A DNA stretch of 64,000 bases. It comes from Oscillospiraceae bacterium (GTDB lineage Bacteria > Bacillota > Clostridia > Oscillospirales > CAG-382). The stretch's first letter is position 1, and each line of letters begins with the position of its first letter. The notes below the pieces were generated by a model that saw only the letters and a program-made list of their open reading frames with translations, was not told the DNA's origin and ran no database searches. The stretch lies in assembly GCA_015064625.1 (NCBI GenBank), contig SVRW01000005.1, positions 35,152 to 99,151 of the forward strand. Reading direction: 5' to 3'. The position numbers and the translations under genes are program-made. Shown here one piece after another: positions 1 to 8,265 of the stretch.

Positions 1-566
1 CGAAGCAACGTTACGCTGTCGGCAAATTCGAGGGAAGCACCCACGGGAAGTCCATATGCAAGGCGGGTAACTTTTACTCCAAATGGTGATAGAAGCATTT
101 TTATATACATTGCGGTGGCTTCACCCTCTGTGCTTGGGTTTGTTGCAAGAATAACTTCTTTAACAGAACCGTCGATGCGGGCAAGAAGCTCCGTTATGGC
201 TATATCGTCGGGTCCTATGTCATCGAGAGGAGAAATTACGCCGTGCAAAACGTGGTAAAGTCCTTTGTATTCATGCAGCGATTCAATGACTTCTGCCGCC
301 TTTGCATCCTCAACTACACAAATCGTAGTAACGTCACGTCGGCTGTCTGAACATATAGGACATATTTCCGTTTCGCTCAAATTCTGACATTTACTGCAAC
401 GGGAAATAGATTCCCTTGCACTGTTTATTGCGTTTATCAGCTCTGTAGCTTCCGAATCTGTCATATTTAATATATGATAAGCAATTCTTGATGCGCTTTT
501 CCTTCCTAACCCCGGGAAAGAAGCAATAGCGCCTGCCAATCGTTCAAGGGACGGAGTGAGAGACAT
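1..566 (-). CDS. recR: Recombination mediator RecR (3' end cut by window)
   Basis: RecR works with RecF and RecO to load RecA on gapped DNA in the cytoplasm. The visible 188 residues begin MSLTPSLERLAGAI and contain the helix-hairpin-helix region (FPGLGRKSA, about residues 18-26), a four-cysteine zinc finger (CSKCQ and CPIC, about 56-71) and a Toprim domain (VVEDAKA, TNPSTEGEAT). The family is about 198 residues, so only some ten C-terminal residues fall outside the window. The ATG at 566 follows AAAGGTAGG. The gene lies downstream of ybaB and dnaX in the order known from Bacillus, which supports co-transcription. Confidence 0.97.
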   Translation of the reverse strand, partial: MSLTPSLERLAGAIASFPGLGRKSASRIAYHILNMTDSEATELINAINSARESISRCSKCQNLSETEICPICSDSRRDVTTICVVEDAKAAEVIESLHEYKGLYHVLHGVISPLDDIGPDDIAITELLARIDGSVKEVILATNPSTEGEATAMYIKMLLSPFGVKVTRLAYGLPVGASLEFADSVTLL

Positions 567-685
567 GGTATACCTACCTTTATATGAATGCGGAATTATG
601 AATGCGGAATGTGGAACAGGAAAAAACAATAACTTGTAGTTCAACCTTAAAAGTTGTGCTTTTCAATATTGTTTCGAATTCCAAA

Positions 686-1033
686 TTAAAACAGACCGGG
701 TATACTAAGCGAGCCTGTGATTTTTTCCATTTCAGCAGAGTTGGTATCTTCAACCTTGCGGATAGCTTCGTTCATAGCTGCAATGAGGATATCCTGAAGG
801 GTTTCGGGATCTTCGGGATCGATAACGTCGGGAGAAATGGCAATATCCAAAATTTCTTTTGTTCCTTTGATTTTAACAGTTACCATTCCACCGCCTGCGG
901 AAACTTCGTATTCTCTTTCGTCAAGGTCAGCTTGCAATGCTTCAGCATCTTCACGCATTTTCTGTGCCTGACGGATAACGTGGTTCATATTCTGAGGGCC
1001 ACCGCCCATTCCTTGTGGTAATCTTGCTTTCAT
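686..1033 (-). CDS. YbaB/EbfC family nucleoid-associated protein
   Basis: This 115-residue protein matches the small dimeric DNA-binding YbaB/EbfC family, which coats or bends DNA and is almost always encoded between dnaX and recR. It begins with a Gly/Met-rich stretch (LPQGMGGG), then a predicted helix (residues about 18-40), followed by the family hallmark GGGMVTVKIKGT and the acidic DPEDPETLQDI segment. The start at 1033 follows AAAGGAT. It lies 29 nt after dnaX and 119 nt before recR. That gap contains a short direct repeat (ATGAATGCGGAAT twice near 590-610). The exact role of the family is still not settled. Confidence 0.95.
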   Translation of the reverse strand: MKARLPQGMGGGPQNMNHVIRQAQKMREDAEALQADLDEREYEVSAGGGMVTVKIKGTKEILDIAISPDVIDPEDPETLQDILIAAMNEAIRKVEDTNSAEMEKITGSLSIPGLF

Positions 1034-1062
1034 ATTGAAAATCCTTTCTTGTTAGATGTATT

Positions 1063-2397
1063 TTAATCCTTTAAAAAGTCTAAAAGGTCGCTGTACGGAA
1101 TACCCGATACACCCGATGAACCTTCCGCCTTCTTTTGTATGGGTTTTGCAGGTTCGGGAGTTACGGGGGCGGGAGTTGTATGTCTTACAGGGGCAGGGGA
1201 AGAAGCAAGTGCTTTTTCCAATGCCGAAATTTTGGTTTCCAATCTATCGATTCTTTCAAAAACCGAATTGTCCATTGCAGAGCTTCCGCTATTTCCCGAC
1301 GTTGTAGGCGTACAAAGCTTAATAACAGCCATTTCAGCCATGAGCCGTTTGTTTATGGCAAGCCTTGATATTTTGCTTTGGGCGTTGTCCAATATCTCTG
1401 CGTATCTGAACAGCGTTTCATCGGAGAAGCCTTCGGCCAATGCTTTGAGCCTTTTTTCACCGTCTTCAGAATAGACAAATCTTTCGTTCAAAGAGCCTGA
1501 CGTTCCAAGCTTTGTTACAATCATATCTCTTGTTAGATAGGAAAGGTCTTCAAGGAACGTTACAATATCGACGGCTGAAGCATTAACCTCGTCTATGATT
1601 TCCACGGCTCTTGCAACGTTGTTTTCACGTATAGCTTCGAAAAGGGAAAGTCCCGTTTCGTTTTCCGTTATTCCTAAAAGATTTGTTACAGATTCTTCTG
1701 TTATTTCACCGCCTGCATTTGCGGAAACACAGCTTTCCAAAAGGCTTAGACCGTCACGCATTGCACCGTCAGCCAAATTTGCAATAAGCTTTGCCGCTTT
1801 TTCCGAAAGGGAGATGTTTTCTTCCTTTGCCACGAAAAGAAGACGGTTTTTTATTTCCTCAGATGAAATATTTCTGAATTCAAATCTCTGGCATCTTGAA
1901 AGAATTGTTGGCGGAATTTTATGCAATTCTGTTGTTGCAAGAATAAAAATAACGTATTCGGGTGGTTCCTCCAAGGTTTTGAGCAAGGCGTTGAATGCAC
2001 CTGACGAGAGCATATGAACCTCGTCTATGATGTACACACGCTTTTTTAAATATGCAGGTGGATATAAAACCTCGTCTCTGAGGTCACGGATATTGTCAAC
2101 ACCGTTATTGCTTGCAGCATCGATTTCCAAAATATCCGTTGCATTTCCCTTGGAGACAGCTTTGCAGTTTTCACATTCACCGCAAGGGTTACCGTCTATT
2201 GGAGATAAGCAGTTTGCCGCCTTTGCGAGAATTTTTGCCGCAGAGGTTTTACCTGTTCCCCTTGTTCCGCAAAAAAGGTATGCATGGGATATCTTATCCG
2301 TTTTGCATTGTCTCTTCAATATATCGATAATATGTGCCTGTCCGCACATTTCGTCAAAGGTTGACGGACGCCACTTTCGGTATAATGCCTGATACAT
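1063..2397 (-). CDS. dnaX: DNA polymerase III gamma/tau subunit
   Basis: The clamp-loader ATPase of the replicase loads the beta clamp onto primed DNA. The Walker A motif GTRGTGKT is at residues 44-51, the zinc-binding cysteines are C63, C72, C75 and C78, and the Walker B DEVH is at 125-128. The arginine-finger sensor SRC follows LSRCQRF. The AAA+ core and collar are complete to about residue 355. The tail is only about 90 residues, Pro/Ala-rich, and ends SDLLDFLKD. At 444 residues it is shorter than the typical tau of about 560, so the C-terminal polymerase/helicase interaction part is reduced. It directly follows the SRP RNA gene. Confidence 0.96.
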   Translation of the reverse strand: MYQALYRKWRPSTFDEMCGQAHIIDILKRQCKTDKISHAYLFCGTRGTGKTSAAKILAKAANCLSPIDGNPCGECENCKAVSKGNATDILEIDAASNNGVDNIRDLRDEVLYPPAYLKKRVYIIDEVHMLSSGAFNALLKTLEEPPEYVIFILATTELHKIPPTILSRCQRFEFRNISSEEIKNRLLFVAKEENISLSEKAAKLIANLADGAMRDGLSLLESCVSANAGGEITEESVTNLLGITENETGLSLFEAIRENNVARAVEIIDEVNASAVDIVTFLEDLSYLTRDMIVTKLGTSGSLNERFVYSEDGEKRLKALAEGFSDETLFRYAEILDNAQSKISRLAINKRLMAEMAVIKLCTPTTSGNSGSSAMDNSVFERIDRLETKISALEKALASSPAPVRHTTPAPVTPEPAKPIQKKAEGSSGVSGIPYSDLLDFLKD

Positions 2398-2430
2398 ATT
2401 TCCACCTATCAGTTGAAAAAATTAAAAACA

Positions 2431-2740
2431 AAGAGCCGAGGTTCAAAGCATGACCGCACAGCTTCCATCGAACCGAAGCCACGCGCGGAAACCTATCTTC
2501 CAACTCCAAACAGGCAACCTCACAACACATCAAAGATACTGCTTAATGCTGCTTGGTCCCCCACCTGACATGGTTCACAGCTTTTGATCGCGCAAGACCC
2601 GTTCTTCAACATCTTCGGAATAGGCGCAGCCACACAGCCAGGCCCTCAAAGAAGCATTCACCCCTGCTACAGCGGATTGCAGGTAACAAGGCACCGCTAC
2701 CTCCCCAGTTAGTGCGGCCATGCTTTGAATCTCGACTCTT
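2431..2740 (-). ncRNA. ffs: Signal recognition particle RNA (large, Gram-positive type)
   Basis: Reading the minus strand, the universally conserved SRP domain is present: GUGAACC, GUCAGG, a UGG-GGGA-CCA tetraloop hairpin (GNRA type), then AGCAGC and UUAAGCAGU. The ends pair in a long terminal helix (GAGUCGAG with CUCGGCUC; UUCAAAGCAUGGCCGCA with UGCGGUCAUGCUUUGAA), as expected for the Alu-containing bacterial form. The length is about 310 nt, longer than the roughly 270 nt of Bacillus. The gene lies just upstream of dnaX, as in Bacillus. The 5' end is set by the promoter at 2746-2774. The 3' end is placed at the end of the terminal helix, followed by T-rich sequence. Confidence 0.93.
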
Positions 2741-2745
2741 TCAGC

Positions 2746-2774
2746 ATTGTATCATATTTTGTTCCAAATTGCAA
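2746..2774 (-). promoter_or_regulatory. Promoter of SRP RNA (and probably dnaX-ybaB-recR)
   Basis: On the minus strand TTGCAA (2774-2769), a 17-nt spacer and TACAAT (2751-2746) form a sigma-A type promoter. It places the first transcribed base at about 2739, exactly at the start of the SRP RNA terminal helix. Confidence 0.8.
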
Positions 2775-2815
2775 TAGCTTTTTAGAAAAAATGATTATTA
2801 TGTGACGGGAAAAGA

Positions 2816-2844
2816 TTGACAAAAGAAAAAATTTGTGATAATAT
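2816..2844 (+). promoter_or_regulatory. Sigma-A promoter of RICIN membrane protein
   Basis: TTGACA (2816-2821), a 17-nt spacer and TAATAT (2839-2844). The hexamers and spacer are almost identical to those at 3827-3855 in front of the next gene, and similarity continues upstream (ATTATTA-TGTG-AAAAGA), so the promoter was duplicated along with the gene or module. Confidence 0.85.
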
Positions 2845-2875
2845 ATAAAAAAATTAATGTACAAAGGAGACCAAA

Positions 2876-3703
2876 ATGAACAAAAAAATGAGAAAACAGA
2901 TCTTAGCTGTTGTACTTACCTTGGTATTTTTCGTATCTGCAATCGCTTTCGCTTTTTTTTCGGCAAACGAATCTAACGTTGCTTATGCCACCGGCGGAAC
3001 AGTCGTTACGGACCCTGACGCTATGCTTGCCGACCGTTACTCTCCTGTTGACGTAGGAGACGGAATCGTCGCAGCCATTATTCACAAACCCACAGGCTTG
3101 GCACTTACGAACACAGGTCTTTCAAACGTTGTTGCTGAAGAAGCAGTATTCAGCGATGCTCAGCTTTGGACCTTTGTTAAAACCAATTCCAAAAACGCAT
3201 ACAAGCTTGTAAACCATCTTGATAACAGATGTCTCGATATTGACTCCGCAAAAACGGAAAATGCAACTAACGTTATGATTTGGGACGATAACGGACTTGA
3301 TTGCCAGAGATATTATTTCTATGAAGTTGATGGTTCTTACTGCATCAGACCTGTTCACTGCACGAACGATAGAATTCTTGACGTTTATTCAGAAACAAAT
3401 AATGTTCAGATATATGAATATATAGCAAATAACCCTCAACAGCAATTTGCGATTGTTGTTCCAGGTGAAGAGGAAGAACCCTCATCAGAACAGCCTTTGC
3501 CTGAAGAATCCTCGTCTGAAGAATCCTCATCCGAAGAGCCTTTGCCTGAAGAATCCTCATCTGAAGAGCCTTCGAAGCCGTCGGATGAAACTTCCTCAGA
3601 TGCTCCTGCAACCCCCGGTGATGCAGGTATCGTTGTGTTTGTTATTCTCGCAGTTATCTCCCTTTCGGCTATAGTGGTTTTCAAAAAAATAAGAAGATCA
3701 TAA
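2876..3703 (+). CDS. Secreted RICIN-module protein with C-terminal membrane anchor
   Basis: A protein of 275 residues. A Sec signal peptide (residues 1-39: KKMRKQ, then a hydrophobic core ending in YATG) is followed by a RICIN/beta-trefoil-like carbohydrate-binding module at about 48-197 (LWTFVK, HLDNRCLDI, NPQQQFAI). Next comes a Ser/Glu/Pro linker of repeated EESSSEE units (about 200-240), and finally PGDAG, one hydrophobic helix and the basic tail KKIRRS. It should be displayed on the outer face of the membrane or wall. The module is roughly 70% identical by eye to that of the following amidase. No catalytic domain is visible, so binding of a glycan is inferred. The start follows AAAGGAG. 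A terminator follows at 3738. Confidence 0.85.
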   Translation: MNKKMRKQILAVVLTLVFFVSAIAFAFFSANESNVAYATGGTVVTDPDAMLADRYSPVDVGDGIVAAIIHKPTGLALTNTGLSNVVAEEAVFSDAQLWTFVKTNSKNAYKLVNHLDNRCLDIDSAKTENATNVMIWDDNGLDCQRYYFYEVDGSYCIRPVHCTNDRILDVYSETNNVQIYEYIANNPQQQFAIVVPGEEEEPSSEQPLPEESSSEESSSEEPLPEESSSEEPSKPSDETSSDAPATPGDAGIVVFVILAVISLSAIVVFKKIRRS

Positions 3704-3737
3704 TTGCTTAAATTGATAATAGGCATATAATCAAAGC

Positions 3738-3770
3738 CGCCGCAGGATATCCTGCGGCGATTGCTTTAAA
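3738..3770 (+). terminator. Rho-independent-like hairpin
   Basis: A perfect 9-bp GC-rich stem CGCCGCAGG/CCTGCGGCG (3738-3746 with 3751-3759) around an ATAT loop, followed by a weak T-rich stretch. It separates the two RICIN genes so that each is transcribed from its own promoter. Confidence 0.7.
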
Positions 3771-3826
3771 GTGTAACCGATTATTGACATTTCTACAAAA
3801 GAGAATTATTATATGTGTAGAAAAGA

Positions 3827-3855
3827 TTGACAAAAGAAAAAAATTGTGATAATAT
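3827..3855 (+). promoter_or_regulatory. Sigma-A promoter of amidase-RICIN-dockerin gene
   Basis: TTGACA (3827-3832), a 17-nt spacer and TAATAT (3850-3855), nearly identical to the promoter at 2816-2844. Confidence 0.85.
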
Positions 3856-3899
3856 ATAAAAAACGCAATAAAAAAATAACAAAATTTAAGGAGACTGAC

Positions 3900-5528
3900 A
3901 TGAAAAAAACAACAAGCAGACAGATTTTATCCGCAGTTCTTTCTTTGGTATTTTGCGTATCTGTAATTGTTTCTATTCCGTTTACGGCAAGTGCAGCCTA
4001 TGAGGCTTATGCGGCTGACGGATCGGTAGTTACAGAAGCTGACATTATTCTTGACCCAGGTCACGGTGGCGAGGACCCCGGTGCTCTTGGCCCTGATGAT
4101 GAAAACGGTGCTCGTCGTGAAGAAGATGATGATAACCTCAGATTAGCATTAAAGGTTGGTGAGTATCTTGAAGCACAGGGAAAAACTGTTGCTTACACAA
4201 GAATTACAGACAAAACCGTAGATTTGTATGACCGTCCTCTTATAGCAAACTCAGGTAATTATAAGATTTTCTGCAGCTTGCATAGAAATTCCTATGATAA
4301 CCCTACTGCAACGGGCGTTGAAGTTTATTATCATGAATCCCTTTCTGCAGATTCGGAATCAGGTCGTATTGCAGCTAAAGTTCTTGAAAACATAATGAAA
4401 ACACCTGCTGCGATTGCAAACAGAGGAACTAAAACAGCAAACTACGTTGTTTTGCGTGAAACTTTAACAAACTCTATTCTTGTTGAAACCCTTTTCATAA
4501 GCAATCCCGACGATAACGCTGTTTTTGATACATATTTCGAAGATCTTGCTTCCAATATCGCCAACGGACTTATTGAGTCTCTTGCATTTTCAACTCCCAA
4601 TTACATGCTCGACGGTCGCTTCTATCCCGTTGATATGGGTACAGATTTCGTTGCTTCCATTGTTCATATTCCCACAGGTTTGGCACTTACGAACACAGGA
4701 GAATCCAACGTTATCGCTGCAGAAGCAGATTTCGGTGATGCACAGACGTGGACTTTTGTTAAAACAGGTCTTAAAAACGAATATAAGCTTATAAACCATC
4801 TTGATAACAGATGTCTTGATACTGACTCTATGAGAAGCGATGACGGAACAAACATTATGATTTGGGACGATAATGGATTCGATTGTCAGAGATTTTATTT
4901 CTATGACGTTAACGGAAATTATTATATTGCCCCTGTTCATTGCAAAAACGATAGAGTTCTTGACGTTTATGCTGAAACTAATAACGTTCAGATATATTTG
5001 TTCGGTGAGACTAACCCCCAACAGCAGTTCAGAATTGTTCGCGAGGGAGAGGAAGAACCTCCTGTTGTAGAGCCTCCTGTTGTAGAGCCTCCTGTTGTAG
5101 AACCTCCCGTTGTAAATCTTGAACTTACAGGCGAAAGCACTTATACTCTTGAAGCCTTTATCGTAGGTGGTATTAAAGCTCCAACTACTGTTGAAGATTT
5201 TGCACTTAACTTCAAAAACGAAAACGTTAAGGTTGTAAATGCAGAAGGGGAAGAAGTTGAAGTATCCGACTTCGTTGGAACGGGATGTGTTGTTTCTGCT
5301 TCCGATACAGAAGAAACTGCAGTTGTAATTGTTCTCGGTGACGTTGATGGCGATGGAGAACTTACCGCTACAGACTATCTCAGAATCAAGCAGTACTTCC
5401 TTAAGACTATGAATCTTGAAGGCGTATATTTCACGGCTGCAGATGTTGATCGCTCTGGAAGCATTGATGGAACTGACTATATGCAGCTCAAATCACACTT
5501 CCTTGGAATTATTGATATTTACGCATAA
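3900..5528 (+). CDS. Secreted N-acetylmuramoyl-L-alanine amidase with RICIN module and dockerin
   Basis: The protein has 542 residues from the ATG at 3900, which follows TAAGGAG; an in-frame upstream ATG at 3846 has no ribosome binding site. Signal peptide 1-40. Amidase_3 domain about 49-230, with zinc ligands H55 (DPGHGG), E74 and H128 (SLHRNS) and catalytic Glu196 (VETLF), cleaves the lactyl-peptide bond of peptidoglycan. A RICIN module follows at about 234-380, then a PPVVE repeat linker (about 386-404), a short beta domain often seen before dockerins, and a type I dockerin at about 479-537 with two calcium loops (DVDGDGELTATD and DVDRSGSIDGTD). The dockerin implies docking to a cohesin that is not in this window. 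A peptidoglycan hydrolase carrying a dockerin is unusual. Confidence 0.9.
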   Translation: MKKTTSRQILSAVLSLVFCVSVIVSIPFTASAAYEAYAADGSVVTEADIILDPGHGGEDPGALGPDDENGARREEDDDNLRLALKVGEYLEAQGKTVAYTRITDKTVDLYDRPLIANSGNYKIFCSLHRNSYDNPTATGVEVYYHESLSADSESGRIAAKVLENIMKTPAAIANRGTKTANYVVLRETLTNSILVETLFISNPDDNAVFDTYFEDLASNIANGLIESLAFSTPNYMLDGRFYPVDMGTDFVASIVHIPTGLALTNTGESNVIAAEADFGDAQTWTFVKTGLKNEYKLINHLDNRCLDTDSMRSDDGTNIMIWDDNGFDCQRFYFYDVNGNYYIAPVHCKNDRVLDVYAETNNVQIYLFGETNPQQQFRIVREGEEEPPVVEPPVVEPPVVEPPVVNLELTGESTYTLEAFIVGGIKAPTTVEDFALNFKNENVKVVNAEGEEVEVSDFVGTGCVVSASDTEETAVVIVLGDVDGDGELTATDYLRIKQYFLKTMNLEGVYFTAADVDRSGSIDGTDYMQLKSHFLGIIDIYA

Positions 5529-5593
5529 TTTTTAGTCACAAATATTAAAAATATACGTTTTTGAAAATATATTTTAAAAATTAAATAAAGGAT

Positions 5594-5624
5594 AATCTCC
5601 CTCGAAAATCGGGGGAGATTTTTT
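5594..5624 (+). terminator. Rho-independent terminator after amidase gene
   Basis: Stem AATCTCCC/GGGAGATT (5594-5601 with 5613-5620) followed by a T run. Confidence 0.85.
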
Positions 5625-5655
5625 GTCGTAAACTCTGCACGTTGACATAATAAAC

Positions 5656-5684
5656 TTGACAAATGTGCTATGTTGTGCTATATT
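5656..5684 (+). promoter_or_regulatory. Promoter of RNase J operon
   Basis: TTGACA (5656-5661), a 17-nt spacer and TATATT (5679-5684). It gives a leader of about 145 nt before the RNase J start. The rest of the 5529-5835 gap holds only the preceding terminator and this AT-rich leader. Confidence 0.8.
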
Positions 5685-5835
5685 AAATATGGATATATAT
5701 TTAATATGGAATATTGTGAATTGTTTTCTGCTGTCATAAATTTTTATAAAAAAGAATAGAAGAATACGTTTTATGCGTATAATGTTAAAGACGGCTTTTA
5801 CATAGAAAAAACAAAGGAGATGATTTCAGAGAATT

Positions 5836-7515
5836 ATGGCTAAAGCTAAAAAAAGCAAACTGAAAATAATTCCTCTTGGCGGCGTTGACGGTATCGGAAG
5901 AAATATAACCGTGTTTGAATGCGGTGAAGATATAATAGTTGTTGATTGCGGTATATCCTTTGCAGAGGTAGATACCCCGGGTATTGATTTTGTAATCCCA
6001 GATATATCCTATCTCGAAGGATGCATGGAAAAGGTGAGAGGAATATTTATAACCCATGGTCACGAAGATCATATTGGAGCGATTCCCTTTTTCCTCAAAA
6101 GAATAAACGTTCCTGTGTACGCTACAAGGCTTACCTTGGGAATCCTTGAAAACAAGCTTATTGAGCATAATATGCGAGATGTTTGTGAGCTTGTAGAGGT
6201 TGCGGCGGGAGACGTTGTTGAAGACGGAAACTTTGCCGTGGAGTTTATCCACGTTAACCATTCTATAGCGGATTCCTGCGCTCTGCACATATATACTCCT
6301 GCGGGAAATGCTCTTGTTACGGGAGATTTTAAAATTGACCTTACTCCAATTGACGGAGAGACTATGGACCTTGCAAGATTTGCGGAAATAGGAAGCGAAG
6401 GTCTTGACGTTTTGCTTTGCGATTCGACCAACGTGGAAAGAGTTGGCTTTACTCAGTCCGAAAAAATTGTTGGCGCATTTCTTGAACGTATAATGTTCAA
6501 TACTGATAAAAGAATTATAATCGCGACCTTTTCTTCAAACGTTCACAGAGTTCAGCAGATAATAGATGCATCGGCAAAATTCGGGAGAAAAGTTGTCATA
6601 ACGGGAAGAAGTATGCTTAACGTTATAAATGCCGCATCCCGCCTTGGATATATGACGATTCCAGAAGGCATTTTAATAGAAGTTGGCGATATGAAGCGTT
6701 ATAATATGGATCAGATAACTATTATAACGACGGGAAGTCAGGGAGAGCCGATGAGTGCTTTGTATCGTATGGCATACGGTGAGCATGCACAGATTAAATT
6801 GGGTAAGGATGATTTGGTTGTTTTATCATCGTCCCCAATCCCCGGAAATGAAAAGCTTATCTGCAATATAACAAACGAGCTTCTGAAAAGAGGAGCAACT
6901 GTTCTTAACGACGACGCTGTTTCAGACGTTCACGTTTCGGGACACGCAAGCCGTGAAGAATTGAAAATAATGCATAGACTTACACAGCCTGAATATTTTA
7001 TTCCCATTCACGGTGAATATAAGCATCTTATTCGCCATATGGAGCTGGCAAAAGAGCTTGGAATGGATGAGGAAAATATTTTTATTCCCGAACAAGGTCA
7101 TATTATAGAGCTTTCGCCATCGGGCATGAAAAAACGCGGTAACGTGCCAAACGGTGTTCTTTACGTTGACGGTGCAGGCTTCGGTGATTTGGGAAGCGGT
7201 GTTCTTAAGGAAAGAATGAAGCTTTCAGAGGATGGAGTTGTTATTATTACAGTAACTTTGGATTCTGAGTTCAATTCCATACTTTCAGGTCCCGAAACCA
7301 TTTCCAGAGGCTTTGCATACGTGGGCGAAGCAGAAGAAATAACGGAACAGCTTAACGGACTTGCTGCTGAAGTTATTGAAAAATGTCTTGATAAGGGATA
7401 TTGTGATTTTTCAACTATCAAATCAAAAATAAGAGGGGAGATTTCGGGCTTCATTTTCAAACAGACGAAGCGCAGACCAATGGTTATCCCCATAATTATG
7501 TCGGTGGCATTATGA
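5836..7515 (+). CDS. rnj: Ribonuclease J
   Basis: A 559-residue metallo-beta-lactamase/beta-CASP RNase that degrades and processes RNA (5'-3' exonuclease and endonuclease in the family). The zinc motif HGHEDH covers residues 74-79. Later motifs include VTGDFKID, CDSTN and the beta-CASP stretches TTGSQGEP, VSGHAS and PIHGEY. Length matches the family (about 555). The start follows AAAGGAGAT with a longish 13-nt gap. The gene overlaps the next by 4 nt (ATGA), so the two are translationally coupled. Only one J-type gene is visible, so J1 versus J2 cannot be assigned. Confidence 0.95.
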   Translation: MAKAKKSKLKIIPLGGVDGIGRNITVFECGEDIIVVDCGISFAEVDTPGIDFVIPDISYLEGCMEKVRGIFITHGHEDHIGAIPFFLKRINVPVYATRLTLGILENKLIEHNMRDVCELVEVAAGDVVEDGNFAVEFIHVNHSIADSCALHIYTPAGNALVTGDFKIDLTPIDGETMDLARFAEIGSEGLDVLLCDSTNVERVGFTQSEKIVGAFLERIMFNTDKRIIIATFSSNVHRVQQIIDASAKFGRKVVITGRSMLNVINAASRLGYMTIPEGILIEVGDMKRYNMDQITIITTGSQGEPMSALYRMAYGEHAQIKLGKDDLVVLSSSPIPGNEKLICNITNELLKRGATVLNDDAVSDVHVSGHASREELKIMHRLTQPEYFIPIHGEYKHLIRHMELAKELGMDEENIFIPEQGHIIELSPSGMKKRGNVPNGVLYVDGAGFGDLGSGVLKERMKLSEDGVVIITVTLDSEFNSILSGPETISRGFAYVGEAEEITEQLNGLAAEVIEKCLDKGYCDFSTIKSKIRGEISGFIFKQTKRRPMVIPIIMSVAL

Positions 7516-8249
7516 TAAATTCAAATAAAACCGTGCTTGTAACAGGTGGTTCGGGTGGAATAGGTCAGGCTATAGTTGCCGCTTTCGGCAGGGAGGGGTA
7601 TAACGTTGCCATAAACTATTTTACCAACGAAAAAGGCGCAATTGATGCATCAAAGTCGGTCACGGGCGGTGGCGCTTTTGGTATTTACCAGTGTGACGTA
7701 GGCGATATGACTCAGGTTCTAAAAATGAAGGAACAGATAGAGAGAGACTTAGGTGAGGTTGACGTTCTTGTTTGCAACAGTGGAATAGAATATTTCGGAC
7801 TTTTTCATTTGGCAAAAGAAGAAGAAACGGAACGCCTTTATAAAACCAACTTGTTTGGAGCGGTCAACTGTGCAAGAGCGTTTTTACCTCCTATGATAAA
7901 TAAAAAAAGCGGAAGCATCATTATGAACGCTTCTATTTGCGGGGAAATGGGCTTTTCCTGTGAGGTTGACTATTCCGTTACAAAAGCGGGACTTATCGGG
8001 TTGACTAAGGCGTTATCAAGAGAGGTTGCTCCAAGCGGTGTCAGAGTGAATTGCGTTTCCCCTGGGTTTATTGCAACTCCGATGACTGCTCATTTTTCAG
8101 AAGAAGCACTTTCTTCTATAAAAGAAGAAGTCCCCCTTGGAAGAATCGGAAAAAGTGAAGATATTTCCGAGGCAGTTTTATATCTCGCTTCTGACAAAGC
8201 GAGCTATGTAACGGGAACAGTTTTGTCCGTCAATGGCGGATGGTATTAA
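7512..8249 (+). CDS. Short-chain dehydrogenase/reductase, FabG-like
   Basis: A 245-residue Rossmann-fold NAD(P)-dependent reductase. The nucleotide-binding GGSGGIG is at about 12-18, CNSG stands in place of the usual NNAG, the catalytic Ser lies in NASICG and YSVTK carries the Tyr/Lys pair. The end VTGTVLSVNGG is typical of 3-oxoacyl-ACP reductases. It could be a second FabG or a reductase for another small carbonyl substrate; no fatty-acid genes adjoin it. It overlaps RNase J by 4 nt and precedes proA by 16 nt, so it is a member of that operon. Confidence 0.88.
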   Translation: MINSNKTVLVTGGSGGIGQAIVAAFGREGYNVAINYFTNEKGAIDASKSVTGGGAFGIYQCDVGDMTQVLKMKEQIERDLGEVDVLVCNSGIEYFGLFHLAKEEETERLYKTNLFGAVNCARAFLPPMINKKSGSIIMNASICGEMGFSCEVDYSVTKAGLIGLTKALSREVAPSGVRVNCVSPGFIATPMTAHFSEEALSSIKEEVPLGRIGKSEDISEAVLYLASDKASYVTGTVLSVNGGWY

Positions 8250-8265
8250 AATTTGGTGAGGTTAC

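Noticed and set aside
602..1021. 139-residue open frame on the plus strand opposite ybaB
   Set aside because: It lies antisense to the well-supported ybaB gene, has no ribosome binding site and no recognisable domain.
2553..2777. 74-residue open frame within the SRP RNA region
   Set aside because: The region is explained by the paired SRP RNA on the other strand; the frame has no start signal.
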